Shown: positions 14,362-21,688 of the stretch, one piece after another | Position numbering within the stretch: the stretch's first letter is position 1 | Layout: each line of letters opens with the position of its first letter | Origin: a virus | Reading direction: 5' to 3' (one strand) | Virus record (IMG/VR): IMGVR_UViG_3300045256_000050 | Span: 124,001 to 188,000 of that record | Length of the DNA: 64,000 nt | Made by a program: the position numbers and the translations under genes | The notes under the pieces: generated by a model | What the model was told of the DNA's origin: nothing | The model's database searches: none | Seen by the model: the letters and a program-made list of their open reading frames with translations, nothing else

Positions 14362-17300
14362 ATGCAAAGATTCAGCGATTACGTTAACAAGCGGCAGTTC
14401 AACTTGGTCGAATTCATGTTGGACGAAGGCGAAGGCCAGCAGTTCGGCGGGCAGCGATTCCCGATTCCGCTGAATCTCGCCATGTTGTTGTCATTGGTGC
14501 CGGGTGGCCCGAACATGCAGGGTCAGGCGTTGAAGTACATCATGACCGATGCCCTCTACCGGGCGGCGAAGGGTCGTCAGCAGATCGCCAAGCAGATGTC
14601 CGAGGATTTGGGCCGGGAGGTTAAGGAATACGAAGTGTTCTCCCCGGACATCCACGAGAAAGACCCCAACGTCAAGTTCCTTTGGGACCAGTACCAGAAG
14701 GAGTACGAGGACAAGTACGAGCCGAAGTACATCCGCCTGGATTACGGCGGCAACATCGGCGACGTGATGATCTCGATCCCGAAGCTGAACGGGGTTTTAC
14801 AACAACACGGCCTGCCGCCGGTTCAGTTCGGTGGCCCGCACGGTCTGGTGGAACTGATGGAATCCGGCCGTGGCTGGGCGAAGGGTAAGCCGTCGCTCCT
14901 CCCGGCCCACGGCGAGGGTGCGCACCACGAACGTAACGGTATCGACCTGTCCCACCCGAGACTTCACCGCTACGCCGACAAGCCGAACGAGCCTCGGGTG
15001 GCGTTCGGCTTCAGCCCGAACATGGACGCCGACAAGCGTGGCTTCCGTGAGCCGGGCTGGGAACCGTCCATTAACACAACCTACTACACCCGCCGTATGC
15101 ACCAGTGGCTCAGCCGCATGAGTGCGAAGGCAGAGCAACTGATGTCGGGCATCCCGGACGACGATCCGCAGAAAGAGCAACTTGCTCAAATCTTCGGTTC
15201 GATTGCGAAGGGCATGACCAAATCCAACACGTCGCTCCCGGACAAGACGTTCGGTCAGGGCGGTGGTGAGGTTGGGTTCGACGACATGCAGGGATACGAG
15301 GCCATTAAGAAGAAGGTGCGGGCGGCGTTCGACGCATTCAACGCAATGCCGCAAGAGGACCGCCAACTGGCCGGTGTGCCGTTGCGTCAGGCGTCCGAGG
15401 ACGAAATCAAGTCCATGATGAACAAGATTTTCCCGATGGTGGATGACGGGACGGGCAACCTCGTCCCGGCGACCGACCAGGACGGGAATATGATTGTACG
15501 TCAACAGGTTTCCGGCTTCGGCCCGTTCAACGACGCCGGGAAGGGCGGCAGCAAGATTCTGGTTAGCTCGCTGCTCAACTGGCTGCACCACAAGAAGATT
15601 AAGACGCCGAAGGGCGGCGACGATGCGGCCAACCCGGAGCGTGGCGACTTCAACCCTTACACCCTGCGGCAAGACCTGCCGGGCATGGACGACGTGTTCG
15701 AGAAGCCGAAGACCACGCAGAAGGTCTTGGGGCCGAACCTGAGCCACGACATTCTGAAACACGACTACGACGGCTACTTCCCGATGGACGACACGGAAGG
15801 CGACGTTGAAAGCAAAATCGCCATGAAGAAGCCGTTCTACCTGACGAACGGTGAGGACGAGATTGCGTTCCGCTTTGACAAGGAATCCGGGAACTGGATT
15901 GCAAGTCAAATGGCGGGCGGCGGCGACCCACACAGCGAGTTCCAGAAGTGGCGTCATCAGTCGATTGGGGCTGACCCGAAGAAGAAGGTGGGCGGGCGTA
16001 AGCCGCTCGAACCGTCGCCGGTCATCCTGCCGGGTAACGACCAGATGGGCTTCATCCGGCCGCACAACTTCGACCACATCCCGGTGTACGGTAAGAGTCG
16101 GCAGAAGTTGCTCGCCATGTGGGACAAGTTCGCCGCTGCAACGGGCGGCGACCGGGCCGAAGAAGCTGACATTGTGAAACGCAGTGCTGCGTCCCAGGTT
16201 AAGGGGCGTGGTGGCGAAACCGACTTCGACACCTACAAGGACGAGGCCGGGGACGCCTTTGAGGCGTTCGAGAAGTTGCTTGGCTCGCCGAAGTTCTTCT
16301 TCGGTGAACTCGGCCGTCACTTCGCCGCCCTGTTGGCTAAGAACAACTTCGACCCGCACGAGGCGATGGCGATCTCCAAGAAGGTCGAAGAGATGTTGAA
16401 CAAAGGAGAGCTTCCGTCGCCGGAGGCTCTGTCGGACGAGTTCGGCCCGGAAGGCAAGAACATTTACAACCTGCTGTTGCAGAACGGCAAGGGTTGGCGT
16501 ATCGGTGCGGCCACAGCTTTGCTGGCTGGTAACATCGCCCACGTCAAGAAGGTGCGTGGCAAGGAGCGGACCGGAGTCGGTTCGACGAACAAGGAAGGCG
16601 AACAGTCCGACGTGATGGCTAACGCCGGTGAAGACGCCGCTGCTAAGCGTCACGCTATGGGCCAGGACACGACTGCGGCAATCAGCGGTAAATTGAACCG
16701 GACCTTCTCCGGCCGTTCGACGTTGAGCGGCGGACAGGCTGATTTGAGTAAGGCGGCTGGTCACGTCGGCCAGTCTGCCGTGTACAAGTCCGAAGGGGAG
16801 CGGGAAGTCGGACCGACCAACAAGCCGACCTTCGACGAGTTCTACGGCAAGTTCTTCACTGCGTACAAGGGGATGTTCCGGCCCAACGACGTTGAGTCGT
16901 TGTGGCAAATCAATGGTCACATCAACAAGTTGCAGAACAGCCACCCGAACGGGGAGGTTATCCGGGCTGCCGGTAACGCCGCCGTCATGGACGTTCTCCA
17001 CGATGTTATCAAAGACTATGCCGCCTCCATCAAGCAGGACGACTCGAAGCGGGCACTGGCCCAGATTCTTTTCAACCTGTTCGCCAACCCGGACGGCGGG
17101 CTGAAGGAAATCTTGACTAGCGACGAGGAAGAAGAAAGCTCGGTCGATACCGGGCCGCTGATTCGCCAGATTCAGCCGCTCCTGGGTCACGACAAGCAGA
17201 TGAAGGTGTACTTCGACGCCTTGAAGGACGGCAAGTCGCTGGAGAGCATCCCGCCTGTCGAAGAGAAGCCACAGAAGGGGTTGAGCGTGGTCGGCACGCC

Positions 17301-17727
17301 GACTGCGGCTGCACCGAAGCCGACGTTCGGCGGTACGAGCGGTGGTGGTATGACCACCACGTCGCAACAGCCGGTGACGTTCCAGTTCAACGGCCGCACC
17401 TGGACGCCGGAGACGTTCAAGGCTCAGGTCTTGGACTTCCTCGAACCGGAAGACATCCACACGGAGTTGCCGCCGCAGTCGTGGTCGCAGTTCCCGGAGC
17501 CGGTTCGTCGGATGATCCAGGCTAAGGCCGGGCAGCAGAACTTGGCGAAGGCGGAATCGCTGCTCACCATCGACCAGTTCCTTACTATGCTAAGGGAAAC
17601 CGATGCGATCTTCGACGGGAGTAAGCCGACGACCTTCAACTGGTGGGGTGCCGTGGGCGACCCGCTCGGCAAGGTGATCGACGGCGACGTGCCCGTAAAG
17701 AAGAAAAAGAAGCATGCCCGAAAGTAA
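14362..17727 (+). CDS. Very large probable internal virion protein, 1121 aa
   Basis: Begins MQRFSDYVNKRQFNLVEFML after a GAGAGGGA ribosome-binding site. The N-terminus is a loose match to the capsid-targeting pattern. The body is hydrophilic and largely helical, with Gly/Lys/Asp-rich linkers, a Gly/Ala/Thr-rich low-complexity stretch near residues 985-1020, and a very basic C-terminus (VPVKKKKKHARK). No catalytic motif, transmembrane segment or known domain is recognised. Size, location between neck genes and composition fit a packaged ejection protein. An antisense frame of ~890 codons is a codon-usage shadow. Confidence 0.75.
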   Translation: MQRFSDYVNKRQFNLVEFMLDEGEGQQFGGQRFPIPLNLAMLLSLVPGGPNMQGQALKYIMTDALYRAAKGRQQIAKQMSEDLGREVKEYEVFSPDIHEKDPNVKFLWDQYQKEYEDKYEPKYIRLDYGGNIGDVMISIPKLNGVLQQHGLPPVQFGGPHGLVELMESGRGWAKGKPSLLPAHGEGAHHERNGIDLSHPRLHRYADKPNEPRVAFGFSPNMDADKRGFREPGWEPSINTTYYTRRMHQWLSRMSAKAEQLMSGIPDDDPQKEQLAQIFGSIAKGMTKSNTSLPDKTFGQGGGEVGFDDMQGYEAIKKKVRAAFDAFNAMPQEDRQLAGVPLRQASEDEIKSMMNKIFPMVDDGTGNLVPATDQDGNMIVRQQVSGFGPFNDAGKGGSKILVSSLLNWLHHKKIKTPKGGDDAANPERGDFNPYTLRQDLPGMDDVFEKPKTTQKVLGPNLSHDILKHDYDGYFPMDDTEGDVESKIAMKKPFYLTNGEDEIAFRFDKESGNWIASQMAGGGDPHSEFQKWRHQSIGADPKKKVGGRKPLEPSPVILPGNDQMGFIRPHNFDHIPVYGKSRQKLLAMWDKFAAATGGDRAEEADIVKRSAASQVKGRGGETDFDTYKDEAGDAFEAFEKLLGSPKFFFGELGRHFAALLAKNNFDPHEAMAISKKVEEMLNKGELPSPEALSDEFGPEGKNIYNLLLQNGKGWRIGAATALLAGNIAHVKKVRGKERTGVGSTNKEGEQSDVMANAGEDAAAKRHAMGQDTTAAISGKLNRTFSGRSTLSGGQADLSKAAGHVGQSAVYKSEGEREVGPTNKPTFDEFYGKFFTAYKGMFRPNDVESLWQINGHINKLQNSHPNGEVIRAAGNAAVMDVLHDVIKDYAASIKQDDSKRALAQILFNLFANPDGGLKEILTSDEEEESSVDTGPLIRQIQPLLGHDKQMKVYFDALKDGKSLESIPPVEEKPQKGLSVVGTPTAAAPKPTFGGTSGGGMTTTSQQPVTFQFNGRTWTPETFKAQVLDFLEPEDIHTELPPQSWSQFPEPVRRMIQAKAGQQNLAKAESLLTIDQFLTMLRETDAIFDGSKPTTFNWWGAVGDPLGKVIDGDVPVKKKKKHARK

Positions 17728-18004
17728 GATGCTCAACTACATGGCGAACCCCCGCTCCTTCACCCTGAAGAAGTGGCTCGCCGAGTTGTTGAAAGAGAAG
17801 TACCCGCCACACGATCAGACCGCTGATCGTGTGGCGACGGCCCTCATCACCGAGAAAGACCTGGAAGCCTTCGGCAAGTTGATCGTCGAGGTTTACGAGA
17901 AGGGTTACTTTAAGGCCGTCTCAGACTACAAAGAGCAGTTCGAAAAGCTTGGCGTGAAGATCAACGTCGTCGCCGAGCGGCCTAATCCGACATGTCAGGG
18001 TTGA
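17714..18004 (+). CDS. Small helical protein, 96 aa
   Basis: Its ATG overlaps the end of the 1121-aa gene by 14 nt. The sequence is charged and helical (FTLKKWLAELLKEKYPPHDQ, then LEAFGKLIVEVYEKGYFKAV). It contains an inverted DNA repeat, CACACGATCAG / CTGATCGTGTG, around 17810-17834, which may form a hairpin in the mRNA. It converges with the next gene, overlapping 23 nt. Not recognised. Confidence 0.65.
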   Translation: MPESKMLNYMANPRSFTLKKWLAELLKEKYPPHDQTADRVATALITEKDLEAFGKLIVEVYEKGYFKAVSDYKEQFEKLGVKINVVAERPNPTCQG

Positions 18005-18638
18005 AGTCCGACACGATGGTGGTGACGATGTAGCCGCCTGAGTCGGCCTCCGACTTCTGCACCTGCCACCAACTGCTGTTCCGCTCGACCCCACCCTCGA
18101 ACACGATGGACCCGTTCTCCAACTTCGTCTTAGTCCAAAAGGTGAACATCAAGTCGTTGTTCTCCATCGGCACGCCGTAGAAGCTGAACTTCTTACCGAA
18201 CACCTGTTCCACGCTCTCGTCGCCGTAGAGTTCGTCCACCTTCTTCCGAAGGTGCATGGGCAAACAGGAGTAAGTCTTTTGCCGTAGTTCAATCCGCTCG
18301 TCTACCGTGACGACGGGCTGTTGGATTTCTTCCAATTCGACCCGAGGGCGTGGTTTGACAACCGGGGGTGGCGGCGGGGGCAGCGTGAAGGGTTCCGGTT
18401 CGGGCTTGGGTTCGACCTTCTTGGGCGGCGTGAAGGTGACTTCATTCGGTGAAAGCCGGGACATGAACTCGTCCAAGACCTTCATGGGTGTGACCTGTTG
18501 GTCTTTGTAAACGACTTCTTTCCACTCGCCGAAGTTGAGTAGTTCGACGGAATTGCGGTCCCAGAAGGACTGTTCCTTCATGATCTTGTTCGGGCCTTGC
18601 AGCCGGTACTCGGTGCCGTCACGGTTTTTAATTGGCAT
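17982..18638 (-). CDS. Hypothetical protein with Pro-rich linker, 218 aa
   Basis: Three parts are visible. An N-terminal block MPIKNRDGTEYRLQGPNKIM resembles the start of the neck protein at 19729 (MPICNPDGTPYQLSG). A strongly Pro-rich linker follows at residues ~70-105 (EPEPFTLPPPPPPVVKPRP). A C-terminal globular part contains YSCLPMHLRKKVDELYGDES and NNDLMFTFWTKTK. The shared MPI-N-DGT-Y-L-G block suggests a common docking segment, perhaps at the neck or head vertex. No enzyme motif. The start overlaps the HTH gene end by 11 nt. Confidence 0.65.
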   Translation of the reverse strand: MPIKNRDGTEYRLQGPNKIMKEQSFWDRNSVELLNFGEWKEVVYKDQQVTPMKVLDEFMSRLSPNEVTFTPPKKVEPKPEPEPFTLPPPPPPVVKPRPRVELEEIQQPVVTVDERIELRQKTYSCLPMHLRKKVDELYGDESVEQVFGKKFSFYGVPMENNDLMFTFWTKTKLENGSIVFEGGVERNSSWWQVQKSEADSGGYIVTTIVSDFNPDMSD

Positions 18639-18975
18639 TGTACTTGTAGCTCACTTTCACTTCGGCTTCGCCCCCGAAGTTCAGCCCAGGCGTGGCCTTG
18701 TTGACGATCCTGGCGACCATTGATTGAGACACGCCGAACTTGGCGGCGATGTCCTTCTGGAGCCAGTGTTCCTCGAAGTAGAGGCGGCGGATTTCGGCCT
18801 CTTGTTCTTTATTGAGTTTGTGCGGGCGGTATCCCTTCTTCGTCAACCCGTGGGCACGGATGACCCGACTGAGGGTGGACTTGCTGACGTTGTACTTGGT
18901 GCAGATGTCCTCCCGGCTCATCGTGTTGAGGAGCTTCTGCACTTCGTCTTTGGTTAACGCCTTGAGGGTTCGCAT
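18628..18975 (-). CDS. Helix-turn-helix DNA-binding protein, 115 aa
   Basis: Two HTH-like segments are visible: SREDICTKYNVSKSTLSRVI (about residues 17-36) and QKDIAAKFGVSQSMVARIVN (about residues 72-91), joined by a basic linker (HGLTKKGYRPHK). This is the architecture of small homeodomain-like or resolvase-type regulators. The ATG at 18975 was chosen because the longer frame covers the divergent promoter region. It probably regulates phage genes, perhaps its own divergent promoter at 19014. Confidence 0.75.
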   Translation of the reverse strand: MRTLKALTKDEVQKLLNTMSREDICTKYNVSKSTLSRVIRAHGLTKKGYRPHKLNKEQEAEIRRLYFEEHWLQKDIAAKFGVSQSMVARIVNKATPGLNFGGEAEVKVSYKYNAN

Positions 18976-19012
18976 TTTAGAACTTTGCCAGCCGGAAAAT
19001 ACTTTGTCACTG

Positions 19013-19020
19013 TTATATAT
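19013..19020. promoter_or_regulatory. TTATATAT element between divergent genes
   Basis: TTATATAT lies in the 74-bp gap between the HTH gene start (18975, minus) and the structural gene start (19050, plus). It is palindromic at its core, so it may serve both directions. Confidence 0.45.
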
Positions 19021-19049
19021 GGGGAGAAGGTCTAAGTTAAGGAGCAAGC

Positions 19050-19451
19050 ATGGCACTTATTTGTCCCGATCAGAAGGGTGAGATTCTTCTGCTTCAGTAC
19101 ATCGTTGGGATGGTGGACGCCGGGAACCCGGTTCTTCACCTTTACCGCAACGACAACTTCACTCCGTCCGACTCGACGACGATCACCGACTTGCTGGAAG
19201 TAACCTCGTCCGGTTACGCCGCTATCACGTTGGTGTCCTCGAACTGGACGACGACGCAGACGGCCGGTGTGACCACGGCGGTGTACTCGGAGAAGACGTT
19301 CTCGTTCAACACGAACGCCACGGCGTATGGCTACTACGTCACCGACACGTCGAACCAGTTGTTGTGGTTCGAGCGGTTCAGCGGTGCCCCGTTCGAAATC
19401 CCGGACGGCGGTGGTTCGATCAGCATTACCGCAAAACTGACACTGAGCTAA
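19050..19451 (+). CDS. Probable virion accessory protein, 133 aa
   Basis: A Thr/Ser-rich all-beta protein (MALICPDQKGEILLLQYIVG, ITDLLEVTSSGYAAITLVSS, ending GGGSISITAKLTLS). This composition is common in small phage decoration or fibre-accessory proteins. AAGGAG precedes the ATG. It lies just before the neck gene and 3 nt before a small gene, so it belongs to the virion module. Not assigned to a family. Confidence 0.65.
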   Translation: MALICPDQKGEILLLQYIVGMVDAGNPVLHLYRNDNFTPSDSTTITDLLEVTSSGYAAITLVSSNWTTTQTAGVTTAVYSEKTFSFNTNATAYGYYVTDTSNQLLWFERFSGAPFEIPDGGGSISITAKLTLS

Positions 19452-19454
19452 GTT

Positions 19455-19712
19455 ATGGAAAGTTTCTTACAGATGTGGGACCGGGTGAACGGCGAGCCGT
19501 ACACTGACGGCGTGCCGCCCCCGGTCAAATACAACATGCCGACCTACGACGGCGTGGACATGAGTGCGGAGTTGAAGCCTCTCGATTACGTCGCCCGCCC
19601 GGCGACGGAAGAGGAGGTTGCCGCCAACTTGAGGAAGAAGGGCAACACGACCAAGCTCGGGCCGCAGATGACGGACGAGGAGTTGGCGAAGTTCTTCGGA
19701 CATAGTTGGTAA
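19455..19712 (+). CDS. Hypothetical protein, 85 aa
   Basis: A polar protein with aromatic N-terminus (MESFLQMWDRVNGEPYTDGV) and a C-terminal helix (MTDEELAKFFGHSW). It starts 3 nt after the preceding stop and ends 16 nt before the gp14-like gene, which begins at its own promoter-like element. Function unknown. Confidence 0.65.
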   Translation: MESFLQMWDRVNGEPYTDGVPPPVKYNMPTYDGVDMSAELKPLDYVARPATEEEVAANLRKKGNTTKLGPQMTDEELAKFFGHSW

Positions 19713-19718
19713 TAGGCA

Positions 19719-19724
19719 TAGATA
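19719..19724 (+). promoter_or_regulatory. -10-like TAGATA fused to a start codon
   Basis: TAGATA followed by AGGT and the ATG at 19729, the same spacing as upstream of 5031 (minus), 12361 and 37061. Confidence 0.5.
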
Positions 19725-19728
19725 AGGT

Positions 19729-20295
19729 ATGCCTATTTGCAACCCTGACGGAACCCCGTACCAACTGTCGGGGTCACTGCAACAATTCGACCCTGAGAAC
19801 CCAGAGATTGACCTGTTCAACACCTGGGACCAGGAAGTCATTGAGATCGCCGGTACGCCGATCTACTACTACGAAGTGTTCATTCAGTCGAACACGGTAG
19901 ACCCGTTGTACATGGAAGACCGGGGCAAGCTCTACAGCACCAAGCCGATCTGCCTGTACGGGTTCTACAACCCAATCCCATCCCAGAACTTCATGTCCAC
20001 GTTCGGCGTAGACTCGCCGGACGAACTGATGTTCGAGTTCAACTACAAGGACGTGCTGAACCGGATCGGCCACCCGCCGAAGGTCGGCTCACGTCTCTTC
20101 ACTCCTCACCGCCGGGAGAACTGGAAGATTCTCCAGTGCAACGTCGAAGAGTTCAAGCTGTGGGGCGAGATGCGTCTTCAGGTCATGTGCGAGAAGTTCC
20201 AAGAGGACCGCAGCATTGGCGAGGGCAAGGTCACGCAGACGGCTCCGAACGTGGACCCGGAGGCGATTCGGAAGGACCGGATAAACATTCAGTAA
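19729..20295 (+). CDS. Neck protein, gp14-like
   Basis: A 188-aa protein. Segments typical of the gp14 family are YMEDRGKLYSTKPICLYGFY, then the aromatic run near LMFEFNYKDVLNRIGHPPKV, and the GSRLFTPHRRENWKILQCNV strand before the final KLWGEMRLQVMCEKF. gp14 completes the neck between head and tail. The next recognisable gene is gp15-like, then sheath and tube, preserving the T4 order 14-15-18-19. Shorter than T4 gp14 (256 aa). Confidence 0.7.
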   Translation: MPICNPDGTPYQLSGSLQQFDPENPEIDLFNTWDQEVIEIAGTPIYYYEVFIQSNTVDPLYMEDRGKLYSTKPICLYGFYNPIPSQNFMSTFGVDSPDELMFEFNYKDVLNRIGHPPKVGSRLFTPHRRENWKILQCNVEEFKLWGEMRLQVMCEKFQEDRSIGEGKVTQTAPNVDPEAIRKDRINIQ

Positions 20296-20425
20296 CGAAC
20301 TCCGACTTCTGGGTTGGGTGACAGTTCTTGAACAACCGAAACGGAATCTTGTTCGGCGTCCTCAGTGGAGGAACGAGCTTGTACCGTTTCGGAAGTGGGT
20401 TTTTACACTTAATTATTCTGAGCAT
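20231..20425 (-). CDS. Possible small antisense gene, 64 aa
   Basis: A minus-strand frame starting MLRIIKCKNPLPKRYKLVPP fills most of the 155-bp gap between the gp14- and gp15-like genes. It then runs 65 nt antisense into the gp14-like gene. The first ~45 residues are basic and Pro-rich and the codons look plausible; the tail (GPSESPPGPRSEPSA) looks like antisense read-through. It may be a real small protein or chance. Confidence 0.25.
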   Translation of the reverse strand: MLRIIKCKNPLPKRYKLVPPLRTPNKIPFRLFKNCHPTQKSEFVTECLSGPSESPPGPRSEPSA

Positions 20426-20450
20426 TTGATACCTACCCCATAGAGAAGTT

Positions 20451-21464
20451 ATGACCCAACCAGATTTGAACCCCTGCAACGAACCCGGCCCGATCAAGGA
20501 CGTGAACATCGAGTCGGCCCCGCCGTTCTGCGACCCGAAGGGTCCGGCCGAGTGTTGCGACGGGGACGAGGGCGTTAATAGTTCCCAGAAAGCAGTCTCC
20601 GGTCGCTTCTTCGACTGGCTCGACGAACCCACCCAAAAGAAGACCGGCATCGGCCACGAGGCCAACTGCGACCCGATGCAGGCCGGTCACATTATTAACG
20701 AACAACACGGCATGGGTGTGAACCCGGACCGTAGCACCTTGTACCGCTACTCGAAGGCACTTCGGGGTTGCGACGAGGCGATGCAGGACTTGTTCCGTGA
20801 TCTCGTCGTGATCGACGAGTGGGGCAAGGCCAACCCGGTGCCGATCATGTGGGCCACGCAAGAGAAGGCCGTCGCCATGTTGCTGCAAGAGAACGTTCGG
20901 AAAGATCGGAGTCTTGCGGTTGACCGGATCAAGCTGCCGGTGTTGGCGATCCACAACTCGGGCATGCAGTTCCAGCAGAGCCGGTACTGCTACCACAAGG
21001 CCATCGACTACTTGCGTGACTGGCGGCGTAATAACGCACCCGGTTTCACGACGAAGGAACGTTACGAACGGGACACTGTTTTCGGCGTGGCGAAGGGTCT
21101 TCCGGTCGATGTGGAATACACCTTGTTTGCCTGGACGATGCACCGTGAGGACATTAACCAGATTGTCGAACAAGTGATTCTGAAATTCAGCCCCCTGGCA
21201 TATATAAGGGTGCGTGGTGTTTCCTGGGAGATTGGTGTCAAGCTAAATTCTGTAGCTAATAACATCAACCTCGATCCGGGAGACAAGAAGGTGAACGTGT
21301 TCAAGTACCAGTTCACCATGACGGCTGAGACTTACATCCCGCAGCCGGTGGTCCGCAAGAAAGCCGTCCTCAAGACCAGGACGGAAATCGTTGATAGCGT
21401 CGAGGACGACAACGTGAACGAAGTGATCGCAAGATTGGAACAAGCTGTTAAGGAATTGCAATGA
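20451..21464 (+). CDS. Tail completion / sheath stabiliser protein, gp15-like
   Basis: A 337-aa protein with the gp15 signature in its second half: VPIMWATQEKAVAMLLQENV, LPVLAIHNSGMQFQQSRY, VEYTLFAWTMHREDINQIVE followed by QVILKFSPLAYIRV. The QIVEQ-ILPxFSP type segment is diagnostic of the T4 gp15 family, which forms the hexameric terminator on tube and sheath. The first ~60 residues, with Cys-Pro-rich CDPKGPAECCDGDEG, are an extension not present in T4 (272 aa). It is coupled by ATGA to the following 74-aa gene and precedes the sheath. Confidence 0.8.
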   Translation: MTQPDLNPCNEPGPIKDVNIESAPPFCDPKGPAECCDGDEGVNSSQKAVSGRFFDWLDEPTQKKTGIGHEANCDPMQAGHIINEQHGMGVNPDRSTLYRYSKALRGCDEAMQDLFRDLVVIDEWGKANPVPIMWATQEKAVAMLLQENVRKDRSLAVDRIKLPVLAIHNSGMQFQQSRYCYHKAIDYLRDWRRNNAPGFTTKERYERDTVFGVAKGLPVDVEYTLFAWTMHREDINQIVEQVILKFSPLAYIRVRGVSWEIGVKLNSVANNINLDPGDKKVNVFKYQFTMTAETYIPQPVVRKKAVLKTRTEIVDSVEDDNVNEVIARLEQAVKELQ

Positions 21465-21685
21465 TCGAAATCAAGAACAAGAACAAAAGTCCCATTTCCG
21501 TAATAGTGCGATCCAAGAAAGCACCGAGGGCGTTTACGACCTTGCTGATTCCTGGGATCGGTGCGGGAAAGAATGTACGGCGCATACCGGACGAGATGAA
21601 CACCGAATATGTGGAGCGGTTGGAGAAATCGGGGCTTATCTCCACTAGATACATTCCAAATAACGAGGTTGAAAAGGGAGAATAA
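21461..21685 (+). CDS. Small basic protein between gp15 and sheath genes, 74 aa
   Basis: Starts inside the gp15-like stop (ATGA) and ends 3 nt before the sheath gene. Its sequence (MIEIKNKNKSPISVIVRSKK, then LLIPGIGAGKNVRRIPDEMN) looks like a small all-beta domain. Its fixed place in the tail operon suggests a tail assembly or terminator accessory. No family recognised. Confidence 0.65.
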   Translation: MIEIKNKNKSPISVIVRSKKAPRAFTTLLIPGIGAGKNVRRIPDEMNTEYVERLEKSGLISTRYIPNNEVEKGE

Positions 21686-21688
21686 GTT

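Noticed and set aside
14797-17460. Antisense open frame of 887 codons opposite the 1121-aa gene
   Set aside because: It is Arg/Val/His-rich low-information sequence, the mirror of GC-biased third positions in the real gene. It has no start signal and no recognisable motif.
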